From an uncultured Alphaproteobacteria bacterium (GTDB taxonomy: Bacteria; Pseudomonadota; Alphaproteobacteria; Sphingomonadales; Sphingomonadaceae), in NCBI GenBank assembly GCA_903939555.1, contig CAJAHV010000360.1, positions 1 to 12,921 of the forward strand: DNA of 12,921 bases, in the 5' to 3' direction. Position 1 is the stretch's first letter, and every line of letters starts with the position of its first letter. Below are positions 1 through 7,562 of this stretch, in pieces. The position numbers and the translations under genes were made by a program. The notes beneath the pieces were generated by a model that ran no database searches, was not told where the DNA came from, and saw nothing but the letters and a program-made list of their open reading frames with translations.

Positions 1-553
1 GCACCCGCGCGGCCAGCGCGGCGGCATCGGGCAGGCCGGCGCCGCGCATGCGGTCGAGGCCCTCGCCCACCGACCCGGCGATGCCATGTGCCAGCCCGGC
101 GATGATTGCGCCGCCGGCATAAACTTCGGGCGCCGTGGCCAGCAGCGACGCTGCCATCGCGCCGCCCGCCGACAGGCCGGTCACGAAAACCCGTGCCGGA
201 TCGGCTGTACCATCGGCGACCAGCGCTGCCACCATCTGGCGGATCGATTCGACCTCACCGGCACCGCGGCGGACGTCGCCGGGCTGGAACCAGTTGAAGC
301 AGAGATTGGGATTGTTGCGGCGCGCCTGTTCGACAAACAACAGGGAAAAGCCGGCCTCGGCGGCCAGCGTCGACCAGCCGGCGCCATGGTCGATCTCGGC
401 GGCATTCTGGGTGCAGCCGTGCAGGACGACAACCAGCGCAGTTGCCCCCGACACCAGCGCCCGGGGCGACTGCCAGCCGGTCAAGGCGCCGGGGTTGCTG
501 CCGAAACCGGCAAGCGCCGTACCGGGGTGCCGGTGCGGTCGCCGTGCTGTCAG
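1..553 (-). CDS. PHB-depolymerase family esterase (alpha/beta hydrolase), partial: 3' end beyond the window
   Basis: A serine hydrolase of the short poly(3-hydroxybutyrate) depolymerase/esterase family (Esterase_PHB type), expected to cleave polyester or small ester substrates. Read on the minus strand, the reading frame shows FGSNPGAL, the oxyanion strand VVVLHGCTQNA, DHGAGW, the family signature NPNLCFNWFQPGD, and the nucleophile elbow GLSAGGAMAA with the catalytic Ser, followed by GGAIIAGLAHG. The Asp and His of the triad lie beyond base 1. The start is unresolved: the conserved FGSNPG stretch (about 490-507) lies upstream of the first usual start codons (TTG at 484, GTG at 454). The end given here is an in-frame CTG at 551-553 that overlaps the TGA of ccmI, and no ATG, GTG or TTG lies close upstream in this frame. 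It is placed as the last visible gene of the ccm operon, although nothing links an esterase to cytochrome maturation. The family call is firm, the start is not. Confidence 0.8.
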   Translation of the reverse strand, partial: MTARRPHRHPGTALAGFGSNPGALTGWQSPRALVSGATALVVVLHGCTQNAAEIDHGAGWSTLAAEAGFSLLFVEQARRNNPNLCFNWFQPGDVRRGAGEVESIRQMVAALVADGTADPARVFVTGLSAGGAMAASLLATAPEVYAGGAIIAGLAHGIAGSVGEGLDRMRGAGLPDAAALAARV

Positions 554-1806
554 GATCCGATCCCGATTTCCGTCGCGGCTGCCCGGATGCGGGCTTGCGC
601 TGCCGGGTCGCCGGCAAAAGCGGCAATGGCATCGTTGCGCGCCCTGGCGGCCGCGGTATTTTCACCCAGCACCGAGCGCGCCCGCATCAGCCGCAGCCAG
701 CCCGATTCGTCACGCGGATTGGCCTGCAACTTCTTGGCGAGGCCGTCGACCATGCCGCGGATCATCGCCTGGCGGTCGCCGGCCGTCATTGCAGCGGCGC
801 CCGCCACCTGGTCGGCGGACGGACCGGGCATGACCCCTGCGGGTGCGCTGGCGGCGGTGCCGGCAAGGCCGGGCATCGGCGGTGCGGCGACGCTGGCGCC
901 GCCGCTGGCCGGCGGGCGCAGCGCGGCAAGGCGCGCCGACACGTCGATCTTGGCGTCGCCTGCGGTCTGTTCGATGACAGAGCGCAGTTGTGGTACCCAG
1001 GGCGCATCGGTCGCCGATTCGCCGAGCAGGGTGATCCAGTCATCGAGCGCGCCCTTGGCATCGCCCTCCTGCTGTTTCTTGACGCCGAGGAAATAGCGCG
1101 CCCGCGCATCGGCGCCATCTTGGGCCTGGGCCTTGGCAAAGGCATCGGCGGCGGCCGGCGTCACGGCACCATTGGCGACTTGCACCAGCGCTTCACCATA
1201 GGCCGATTGAAAGCCGGTGCCATCGGGCTTCAACGCCACCGCCTTGCCATAGGCACGGGCCGAATCGTCGAAGCGCTGCATCTGGAAATAGGACCAGCCG
1301 AGCATGCGCCAGCCTTCGGGGTCATCGGCATTGGCGGCGACCTTTTTCTCGAGGCCCGCGACCAGCGCGGCGATTTCGCCGGCGCCCTCGGCCTCGGTAC
1401 CCGCTGCCGGCGGTGGGGCTGCCGCTGCGGCCAGCGGTACCGATGTGCCGGCAAGGCCGGGCTTGCCCATGGTGGCATAAAGCGCGCCACCGGCAAGGGC
1501 GACAAGGGCTGCCAGCCCGATCGCCAGACCCGACAGCGTGCGCGACGCCAGCGCCACCCGGGCTTCCTCGGGGATATGCCCGGCAGCGAGCATGCGGCGC
1601 TTGATCTCGATCCGCAGACCTTCGGCATCAGCGGGCGGGATGGCGCCGGCGGCGAGCTGGACGTCGACATCGGCAAGCTGATCGCGCAGCACCGCCAGCG
1701 TCGCGGTGCGGGCATCGGCGCGGGCTTCATGGCGGCGCACCAGCGGAATTGTCAGCACGGCGGCGACAATCGCCACCATGAGCGTGAGAATGATCCAGAG
1801 GGTCAT
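550..1806 (-). CDS. ccmI: Cytochrome c maturation protein CcmI (apocytochrome chaperone, CycH)
   Basis: The 418-residue inner-membrane chaperone that holds apocytochrome c and passes it to the CcmF/CcmH ligation complex. The N-terminus (MTLWIILTLMVAIVAAVLTI) is a membrane helix, followed by a cytoplasmic stretch with the typical RDQLADVDVQLAAGAI and EIKRRML pattern. A second helix is at about residues 92-112. An Ala/Pro linker then leads to a periplasmic TPR-like region (about 145-265: NADDPEGWRMLGWSYFQM, ALKPD). A separate C-terminal helical domain (about 335-418) contains NPRDESGWLRLMRARSVLG and matches the apocytochrome-binding end of CycH-type proteins. Length and two-part layout fit alphaproteobacterial CycH. 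It starts 63 bases after the ccmH stop. Only a weak GAAGAAA sits before the ATG, so translation may partly depend on the operon. Its TGA lies at the probable beginning of the esterase gene. Confidence 0.93.
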   Translation of the reverse strand: MTLWIILTLMVAIVAAVLTIPLVRRHEARADARTATLAVLRDQLADVDVQLAAGAIPPADAEGLRIEIKRRMLAAGHIPEEARVALASRTLSGLAIGLAALVALAGGALYATMGKPGLAGTSVPLAAAAAPPPAAGTEAEGAGEIAALVAGLEKKVAANADDPEGWRMLGWSYFQMQRFDDSARAYGKAVALKPDGTGFQSAYGEALVQVANGAVTPAAADAFAKAQAQDGADARARYFLGVKKQQEGDAKGALDDWITLLGESATDAPWVPQLRSVIEQTAGDAKIDVSARLAALRPPASGGASVAAPPMPGLAGTAASAPAGVMPGPSADQVAGAAAMTAGDRQAMIRGMVDGLAKKLQANPRDESGWLRLMRARSVLGENTAAARARNDAIAAFAGDPAAQARIRAAATEIGIGS

Positions 1807-1869
1807 CGGGGCTTTCTTCGGAAAATAGGTTGTTGGCGGCTTATGCCGGGACGCTATTGTCGCTATCGG

Positions 1870-2325
1870 TCACGTGGTTTCGTCCTGCGATAACGCGGCG
1901 ACTTGGGCAAGCTCGCTTTCCGACAAGGGGATGTCGGCCGGCAGGGCGGAGCGGCGGCGGTTCCAGGCAATCAGCGCCGCACCGCCGCCGAGCAACACGG
2001 CAAACGGCCCTAGCCACAAGGCCCAGGTCGCAGGCTCGACCGGCGGCTTCAACAGCACGAAATTGCCATAGCGCGTGACGAGGTAATCGATCGTTTCGGT
2101 GTCGGACTTGCCCAGGGTCAGCTGTTCGCGCACCACCAGCCGCAAGTCGCGCGCCAACGGCGCATCGCTGTCGTCGATCGACTGATTCTGGCAGACGACG
2201 CAGCGCAAATCCCTCGAAATGGTGCGCGCCCGCGCCTCGAGCGCCGGATCAGCGAGCATTTCGTCGGGCAACACGGCGGCCGCAGGGGCCGACATCAGCA
2301 ACAGCGCGGCAATAAGAACCTTCAT
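1870..2325 (-). CDS. ccmH: Cytochrome c maturation protein CcmH (apocytochrome thiol reductase, CycL)
   Basis: A 151-residue periplasmic, membrane-anchored thiol oxidoreductase that works with CcmF to reduce apocytochrome cysteines before heme attachment. A signal peptide covers about residues 1-17 (MKVLIAALLLMSAPAAA). The family hallmark LRCVVCQNQS places the redox pair at C42 and C45. YLVTRYGNFVLLKPP follows, then one membrane helix at about 103-121 and a short polar tail ending in a TGA at 1870. This is the short CcmH (CycL) form. The CcmI part found fused in enterobacterial CcmH is encoded by the separate next gene. The start MKVLIAA is chosen because its ATG overlaps the ccmG TGA as ATGA (2322-2325), a translational-coupling junction, and gives a proper signal peptide. 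Longer in-frame upstream extensions only read the antiparallel shadow of ccmG. Confidence 0.94.
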   Translation of the reverse strand: MKVLIAALLLMSAPAAAVLPDEMLADPALEARARTISRDLRCVVCQNQSIDDSDAPLARDLRLVVREQLTLGKSDTETIDYLVTRYGNFVLLKPPVEPATWALWLGPFAVLLGGGAALIAWNRRRSALPADIPLSESELAQVAALSQDETT

Positions 2326-2864
2326 GCCTCGGCCCTCAGCTTGGCCATCAGTGGCTTGATGGTGGCTTCCCATTGTTCGGGACTGATCGGACCGATCTGT
2401 TTGAAGCGTACCCGCCCGGCCTTGTCGACGATGAAAGTTTCGGGAACGCCGGTGACGCCCAGGTCGATCGCGGTGCGGCCATTCTCGTCTGCCGCCGTGG
2501 CGCGATAGGGGTTGCCCCATTTCGTCAGCCAGTCGCGCGAATCCTGCGGCTTGTCTTTCCACGCGATGCCATAGACCGGAAAGCCTTCGGCCGAAATGCG
2601 GGTCAGCACCGGATGTTCCTGCGGGCAGGCAGCGCACCAGCTGGCAAAGATGTTGAGCAGGGCGGGTTCGCCCTTCAGCGTGACACTGGCGAGACCGGGG
2701 CCACCGCCCGGTGCTGCGGCGATGCCGGGCAGGTCGAACGTCGGCAGCGGCCGGTCGATCAGCTGCGAGGGTAGTTCCTTGGGGTCCTTGGTGAGGCCGA
2801 TACCGAAGAATCCGACCAGCGCGATGAATGCGATGACGGGCGCGAGGAAGACGATGCGGTTCAT
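2322..2864 (-). CDS. ccmG: Thiol:disulfide interchange protein CcmG/DsbE
   Basis: A 180-residue membrane-tethered periplasmic thioredoxin that reduces disulfides in the cytochrome maturation pathway. Residues 5-24 form an uncleaved N-terminal membrane anchor. The thioredoxin fold has the active site W76-C77-A-A-C80 (FASWCAAC), the DsbE-typical GIAWKD stretch at about 99-104 and the cis-proline loop GVTGVPETF with P141, followed by the FIVDKAGRVRFKQIGPI strand region. Length is normal for the family. The gene lies 15 bases after ccmF and overlaps ccmH by four bases. A strong ribosome-binding site precedes it and overlaps the ccmF stop codon, which supports this start. Confidence 0.95.
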   Translation of the reverse strand: MNRIVFLAPVIAFIALVGFFGIGLTKDPKELPSQLIDRPLPTFDLPGIAAAPGGGPGLASVTLKGEPALLNIFASWCAACPQEHPVLTRISAEGFPVYGIAWKDKPQDSRDWLTKWGNPYRATAADENGRTAIDLGVTGVPETFIVDKAGRVRFKQIGPISPEQWEATIKPLMAKLRAEA

Positions 2865-2874
2865 GGTGCGAAAG

Positions 2875-2880
2875 CCTCCT
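2875..2880 (-). promoter_or_regulatory. Ribosome-binding site of ccmG overlapping the ccmF stop codon
   Basis: The minus strand reads TAAGGAGG: the last A of the ccmF TAA is also the first base of a perfect AGGAGG, ten bases before the ccmG ATG at 2864. This is the clearest Shine-Dalgarno in the operon and fixes the ccmG start. The overlap suggests that a ribosome terminating on ccmF re-initiates on ccmG. Confidence 0.8.
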
Positions 2881-4886
2881 TATTCCGCTGGGGCCAGCAA
2901 CGGGCCGGCGGACCGCGCGGGCGCGCGTAGCGGTGCGCCGATTCGGAAGCGCCGGTCGGCGAGGCTGGCGGCGCCGCCCATCGCCATCATGAGGCCGCCG
3001 AACCAGATCCAGCCGACCAGCGGGTGGTGGTAGATCCGCACCACCAGCCCCGGGCCACGCGGGCCGTTCTGCTGGTCGCCGATGGCAATATAGCTGTTGC
3101 CAAGCAGCGAAGTGCCGATGCCGGCTTCGGTTGTCTGGTTGCGGCTGACCGGGAAGAAGCGCCGCTCGCTGTCGAGATTGCGCACGCTGTCGGCGCCGAA
3201 CAGCGATTTTTCGCGCACGGTGAAATGCGCCTGAAAGGCCTGGTAGTTAGGCCCCTGTGCTTCGCCGACGCGGTCAAGCGTCACCTTCATGGTGGCCAGC
3301 GCGGCGGTTTCGCCCTCGCGCATCACGAGTATCTTCGATTCGGCAAAGCCGCTCATCGTCGAAATCCCGGCAACGGTGACGCCGAGCCCTGCATGCGCCA
3401 GCGCCATCCCGAACACGGCTGCCGGCGTGGTACGCACCAGCCGCAGCGACAGGCCAGCGGCGCCCTGCCAGCGCCGCGCCAGCACCAGCGCGCCGCCCAG
3501 GATGAGCCAGAAGCCCAGCGCCAGCCCCAGCGCGGCGACCGTTTTGGCCAGGCCGAACAGCGCCACAAGCCCGGCGGCGAGCGCCAGTGTTGCCAGCAGC
3601 GGCCATTTCAGCTTGGCACCGACGCGACCGAGGCCATCGCGCTTCCACGCCAGCATCGGCCCGACGGTGACCAGCAGCAGCAGCGGCACCGACAGCGGTA
3701 CAAAGACGAGATTGTAATAGGGCGGCCCGACCGAAATCTTGTCGGCGGGCGACACCGCTTCCATGATCACCGGATAGAAGGTGCCGAGGAAAACTACTGC
3801 GGTCACCGCCATCAGGAAGAGATTGTTGAGTGTCAGCCCGGCTTCGCGGCTGACGCCCGAAAACAGCGCCCCCGACTTGAGCAGCGGCGCGCGCCAGGCG
3901 AACAGGCCAAGCGCCGTGCCAGTCGAGCCGATTATCATGGCGAGGATGAAGACGCCGCGTTCGGGATCGACGGCAAAGGCATGCACAGAGGTGAGGATAC
4001 CCGAGCGGACAAGGAAGGTGCCGATCAGGCTGAGCGAGAATGCCAGGATGGCGAGCAGGATCGTCCAGCCGGCGAGCGCCTGGCGCTTTTCGGTGACGAT
4101 CGCCGAATGCAGCAGTGCGGTGCCGAGCAGCCATGGCATCAGCGAGGCGTTCTCCACCGGGTCCCAGAACCACCAGCCGCCCCAGCCGAGTTCGTAATAG
4201 GCCCAGAAACTGCCCAGCGCGATGCCGCAGGTCAGCGGGATCCAGGCGGCGAGCACCCAAGGCCGCATCCAGCGCGCCCAGGCGGCATCGGCACGGCCTT
4301 CGAGCAGGGCGGCGACGGCGAAGCTGAAGGTCACCGAAAAGCCGACGTAGCCAAGGTAAAGCAGTGGTGGGTGAAAGACGAGGCCCGGGTCCTGCAGCAG
4401 CGGGTTGAGTTCGGCACCATCGAGCGGTGCCGGTGACAGCCGTGAAAAGGGATTGGAGGTGAAAAGCGAAAAAGCGAGGAAAGCGACGCTGATCATCGCC
4501 TGGATCGACAGGACCCGGGCTTGCAGGCTGGGCGGCAGATTATCGCCGAAGCGGCCGATGCCAGCGCCGAACAGCGCCAGAATGAGCACCCAGAGCAACA
4601 TCGAGCCTTCGTGGTTGCCCCATGTCGCGGCCAGCCGATAGGCCAGCGGCTGGTTGAGCGCTGCGTGTTCCGCGACGAGTTCGACCGAAAAATCGGCAAG
4701 GCCAAAACAAGCCATCAGCAGGCCGAAGGCAAAAATGATAAGGATTGCTTGCACTTGCGCCGCCGATCGGCCGAATGCCATCAGCGCCGTATCACCCCGC
4801 ACTGCCCCGACCATGGGCAACACGGCCTGTGCGAGGGCCGTCAGCCAGGCGAGGATGAGGGCAAAATGCCCGATTTCGGCATACAT
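2880..4886 (-). CDS. ccmF: Heme lyase CcmF (cytochrome c synthetase subunit, CycK)
   Basis: A 668-residue multi-spanning inner-membrane protein that attaches heme to CXXCH motifs of apocytochromes, together with CcmH and CcmI. The WWD heme-handling motif is plain: GWGGWWFWDPVENASLMPWL, W235-D242. All four histidines known to be essential in E. coli CcmF have counterparts: H172 in FHPPLLYLGY, H260 in ALLHSA, H302 in ILTSVHAF (H172 and H302 flank the WWD heme), and H498 in MALAHAGLGV (paired with H260 for the internal b heme). ATWGNHEGSMLLWVL is another family signature. The start MYAEIGHFALIL matches the family N-terminus. An in-frame ATG 38 codons upstream (to 5000) would add a polar extension foreign to the family and run into the divergent gene's leader. 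It is the first gene of the operon. ccmE, often just upstream in alphaproteobacteria, is replaced here by the divergent electron-transfer operon. Confidence 0.96.
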   Translation of the reverse strand: MYAEIGHFALILAWLTALAQAVLPMVGAVRGDTALMAFGRSAAQVQAILIIFAFGLLMACFGLADFSVELVAEHAALNQPLAYRLAATWGNHEGSMLLWVLILALFGAGIGRFGDNLPPSLQARVLSIQAMISVAFLAFSLFTSNPFSRLSPAPLDGAELNPLLQDPGLVFHPPLLYLGYVGFSVTFSFAVAALLEGRADAAWARWMRPWVLAAWIPLTCGIALGSFWAYYELGWGGWWFWDPVENASLMPWLLGTALLHSAIVTEKRQALAGWTILLAILAFSLSLIGTFLVRSGILTSVHAFAVDPERGVFILAMIIGSTGTALGLFAWRAPLLKSGALFSGVSREAGLTLNNLFLMAVTAVVFLGTFYPVIMEAVSPADKISVGPPYYNLVFVPLSVPLLLLVTVGPMLAWKRDGLGRVGAKLKWPLLATLALAAGLVALFGLAKTVAALGLALGFWLILGGALVLARRWQGAAGLSLRLVRTTPAAVFGMALAHAGLGVTVAGISTMSGFAESKILVMREGETAALATMKVTLDRVGEAQGPNYQAFQAHFTVREKSLFGADSVRNLDSERRFFPVSRNQTTEAGIGTSLLGNSYIAIGDQQNGPRGPGLVVRIYHHPLVGWIWFGGLMMAMGGAASLADRRFRIGAPLRAPARSAGPLLAPAE

Positions 4887-5021
4887 TGGGAAAAGCCACT
4901 TCTGGTGTGCATCAGGAAAATGCATTTGCAGTAATTCACAGTCTATCCGATTTCGCGCAAGATGGTAGAGTGTCGCCGGGTCGCCGGGTCGCCGGTTCAT
5001 GATGCTGGGGGCAGTGCAGAG
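4887..5021. promoter_or_regulatory. Divergent intergenic region between ccmF and the electron-transfer operon
   Basis: 135 bases separate the chosen starts of ccmF (leftward) and the reductase (rightward), so promoters for both operons must lie here or overlap. The left half is locally AT-richer (around 4915-4955). A plausible but weak plus-strand -35-like TTGCAG lies at 4926-4931, with no convincing -10 at 17 bases. I see no complete CRP-type (TGTGA-N6-TCACA) or FNR/FixK-type (TTGAT-N4-ATCAA) palindrome; only a TTCACA half at 4935-4940. The right half carries the 8-base tandem repeat. Confidence 0.45.
4973..4996. repeat. Three tandem copies of an 8-base unit (TCGCCGGG) in the reductase leader
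   Basis: TCGCCGGG occurs at 4973-4980 and 4981-4988, with a third copy at 4989-4996 that ends in T instead of G. The block sits 26 bases before the chosen GTG start and inside the alternative longer reading frame that begins at ATG 4962. Because 8 is not a multiple of 3, gain or loss of a unit would break that longer frame but leave a GTG-initiated protein intact. Confidence 0.85.
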
Positions 5022-7562
5022 GTGAGCGAGCGTTATCGTATCGCAATTGTGGGTTCAGGACCTGCTGGTTTGAGCGCGGCTGCGCATGCGGCCAAACTCG
5101 GGATCAGCCACGTGCTGCTCGAAAAGACAGACCATCTGTCCGACACGATCTACAAGTATCAAAAGGGCAAGCATGTGATGGCAACGCCGTCGCAACTCGT
5201 CCTGCGTGCCGGCGGCGGCTTGCAATTCGAAGCGGGCAAGCGCGAGACCATCCTTGGCATCTGGGATGAGATGACTGCGGCCGCCAAGGTCAATGTCAAG
5301 CTGAATGCCGAGATCAAGTCGATCGCCGGGACGGGGGATCCGATCCCCGGCAGCATCCAGAAAACCACCACTCGCAACCGTGATGGCACCACTGTTGTCA
5401 AGGAATTGCAGCGCCTTGCCCCGCCTTACAAGCTGGTAACCACCAGCGGCGAAGAGATTATTGCCGATACGATCATCCTCGCCATCGGCACCCAGGGCAA
5501 CCCCAATCTGCTGGGCTGCCCCGGCGCCCAACAGCCACATATCCAGTACCAGCTCGACGATCCCGCCGCCTATAACGACGAGCATATATTCGTTTTTGGC
5601 GGCGGTGATGCCGGCATCGAAAATGCGCTTGGGCTGGCGGCCGACGCGGCGCAGGGCAATATCGTCACGCTGATGAACCGCGGTGCCGAGTTCAGCACGG
5701 CCAAGGATGCCAACGTCAAGGCGCTGTTGGCGGCGCGCGATGCGGGCCGGATCAACGTCATGACAGAGACCCAGCCGCGCGCCATCGAGGACGAATGGGT
5801 GGTGCTCGACACGCGCGACGGCGAAGTGCGCGCCCGCTGCAACCGCCTGATCGCCCGAATCGGTTCGGCGCCGCCGCGCGGCTTTGTCGAGGCCTGTGGT
5901 GTCGAATTTGCGTCGAACGACCGGCTTGCCTTCCCGAAATTGTCTGCCGTGTTCGAATCGACCGCGCCGGGCATCTTCATCGTCGGCGCGCTGGCCGGCT
6001 ACCCGCTGATCAAGCATTGCATGAACCAGGGGCATGATGTCGTCGAGTTCATCAACGGCAATACCGAGCTGAAGCCCGCCGACGAACCGATCCTCGAGGC
6101 CAAGTTCAAGGGGCTGCCCGCTGGCAAATCGGTATCGGACTGGCTCGAATATCTGCGCAGCAATGTCGGCATTCTGGACGGCATGAGCGCGTTGCAGATG
6201 CGCGAGTTCATGCTCGATTCCGAAGCGCGCGCCTATCGTGCTGGCGAGGTCATTTTCGAACGCAACGCGCCGGGTTCATCGCTGTTCGGTGTTGCCGATG
6301 GCCAGGTGCTGGTCGAGATCAACCCGAATGATCCGTCGATCACGGTGCCAATCGGCAAGGGCGAAATTTTTGGCGAAGTGGGTCTGATTTCGGGCCGTCG
6401 CCGCGGTGCCACCATCCGCGCCGGCAGCGATTGCGTGCTGGTGGAAATTTCGCGCAGCGCCGCCCTCAAGCTGATGTCGGCGGTGCCGGCGGCGTCGCGC
6501 GAAGTCACACGCATCACGACGTTGCGCAGCCTGTTGCAGATCTTCAAATCGGGGCTTGGCGCCGATGACCTGACCGATGTTGTCGCCTCGGCACGGATTG
6601 AGACGATCCGGGCCGGCCAGACGATCATCAAGGAAGGCGAGACCGGCGACGATATCTACATCATCCGTTCGGGCTCGATGGTCGTGGAAAAAACCATCGG
6701 CGGCAAGCCGGTGTTTCTCTCTTATGTGCCGGCCGGTTCCTATGTCGGTGAAATGGCTGTGATCAACGGCGATGCCCGCTCGGCAACGGTGCGGGCCGCG
6801 GTCAAGTCCGATGTGATCAAGCTCGAGGGCGAAAGCTTCCGCAGCCTGCTCGCCAACAAGCCCGAATTGATGGCGCGGGTGCGCGATGATATGGCCAGCC
6901 GCATCCAGCACAACGCCTTCATCGAATCGAAGAAGGACAGTTTCGGCGGTGTCGTCGACATGTACTCGGGGGTCGCCAACTTCCTCGTCGACAATGGTAT
7001 TGGCGAAGCCACCGATGTGCTCCTGATCGATGAAAAGCTCTGCGTGGGCTGTGACAATTGCGAAAAGGCCTGTGCCGATTCGCACGATGGCCTGTCGCGG
7101 CTCGATCGCGAGGCCGGACGCACCTATGCGCATCTGCACGTGCCGACTTCGTGCCGGCATTGCGAACATCCGCACTGCATGGCCGATTGCCCGCCCAATG
7201 CCATTCACCGCGGGCCGACGGGCGAAGTCTATATCGATGACACCTGCATCGGTTGCGGAAATTGCCAGCGCAACTGTCCCTATGGTGTTATCCGCATGGA
7301 CAAGGTGCCGCCCAAAAAGCCGTGGCTGCTCAATTGGCTGTTGTTCGGCCAGGGCCCGGGGCCGGGGGAGCCCAGCAAGAAATGGAGCTACAAGAACGCC
7401 AAGAAAGGCGTCGAAACGCCGAAAAAAGCGGTCAAGTGCGACATGTGCACCGGCCAGTCGGGTGGGCCCGCCTGTGTCCGCGCCTGCCCCACCGGGGCCG
7501 CGATCCGCGTTTCGCCCGAACAGTTCCTGTCGGTTGCCTTGCTTGACCGGGGGGCTGAATAA
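5022..7562 (+). CDS. FAD/NAD(P) oxidoreductase fused to two cyclic-nucleotide-binding domains and a four-cluster ferredoxin module
   Basis: An 846-residue cytoplasmic fusion with no signal peptide or membrane helix. Residues 1-350 are a thioredoxin-reductase/YpdA-like flavoprotein: FAD site GSGPAG (11-16), ATG-type strand TIILAIGTQG (150-159), second nucleotide fold GGGDAG (193-198). The redox CXXC of thioredoxin reductase is absent, so this is not a thioredoxin reductase. The HRR motif for NADPH choice is not evident. Cyclic-nucleotide-binding domains lie at about 390-490 and 512-620; each phosphate-binding cassette keeps Glu and Arg (GEVGLI..RRRGAT with E452/R461; GEMAV..ARSAT with E577/R586). 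Residues 668-830 hold 16 cysteines in four groups (674/677/680/684; 711/714/719/723; 742/745/748/752; 806/809/818/822), like the DmsB/NrfC-type ferredoxin with four [4Fe-4S]. GTG 5022 is chosen because it puts the Rossmann strand at residue 6; ATG 4962 in the same frame would add 20 residues. The stop overlaps the next ATG (TAATG). Likely role: exchange electrons between NAD(P)H and the membrane partner, gated by a cyclic nucleotide (inference). Confidence 0.9.
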   Translation: MSERYRIAIVGSGPAGLSAAAHAAKLGISHVLLEKTDHLSDTIYKYQKGKHVMATPSQLVLRAGGGLQFEAGKRETILGIWDEMTAAAKVNVKLNAEIKSIAGTGDPIPGSIQKTTTRNRDGTTVVKELQRLAPPYKLVTTSGEEIIADTIILAIGTQGNPNLLGCPGAQQPHIQYQLDDPAAYNDEHIFVFGGGDAGIENALGLAADAAQGNIVTLMNRGAEFSTAKDANVKALLAARDAGRINVMTETQPRAIEDEWVVLDTRDGEVRARCNRLIARIGSAPPRGFVEACGVEFASNDRLAFPKLSAVFESTAPGIFIVGALAGYPLIKHCMNQGHDVVEFINGNTELKPADEPILEAKFKGLPAGKSVSDWLEYLRSNVGILDGMSALQMREFMLDSEARAYRAGEVIFERNAPGSSLFGVADGQVLVEINPNDPSITVPIGKGEIFGEVGLISGRRRGATIRAGSDCVLVEISRSAALKLMSAVPAASREVTRITTLRSLLQIFKSGLGADDLTDVVASARIETIRAGQTIIKEGETGDDIYIIRSGSMVVEKTIGGKPVFLSYVPAGSYVGEMAVINGDARSATVRAAVKSDVIKLEGESFRSLLANKPELMARVRDDMASRIQHNAFIESKKDSFGGVVDMYSGVANFLVDNGIGEATDVLLIDEKLCVGCDNCEKACADSHDGLSRLDREAGRTYAHLHVPTSCRHCEHPHCMADCPPNAIHRGPTGEVYIDDTCIGCGNCQRNCPYGVIRMDKVPPKKPWLLNWLLFGQGPGPGEPSKKWSYKNAKKGVETPKKAVKCDMCTGQSGGPACVRACPTGAAIRVSPEQFLSVALLDRGAE

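Noticed and set aside
442..1893. Long plus-strand open frame of 483 codons antiparallel to ccmI
   Set aside because: It mirrors ccmI in GC-rich DNA, gives Arg/Gly/His-rich protein with no family likeness, and ccmI on the other strand is certain.
3024..4436. Plus-strand open frame of 470 codons antiparallel to ccmF
   Set aside because: Gln/Arg/His-rich low-complexity translation. The minus strand encodes ccmF with all its essential residues.
4915..4965. Possible CRP or FNR/FixK operator between the divergent operons
   Set aside because: Only half-sites (TTCACA at 4935-4940) are present; no complete palindrome with the right spacing.
5022..6071. Calling the flavoprotein part a thioredoxin reductase
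   Set aside because: The redox CXXC that should precede the second nucleotide fold is absent; only the two Rossmann motifs are shared.
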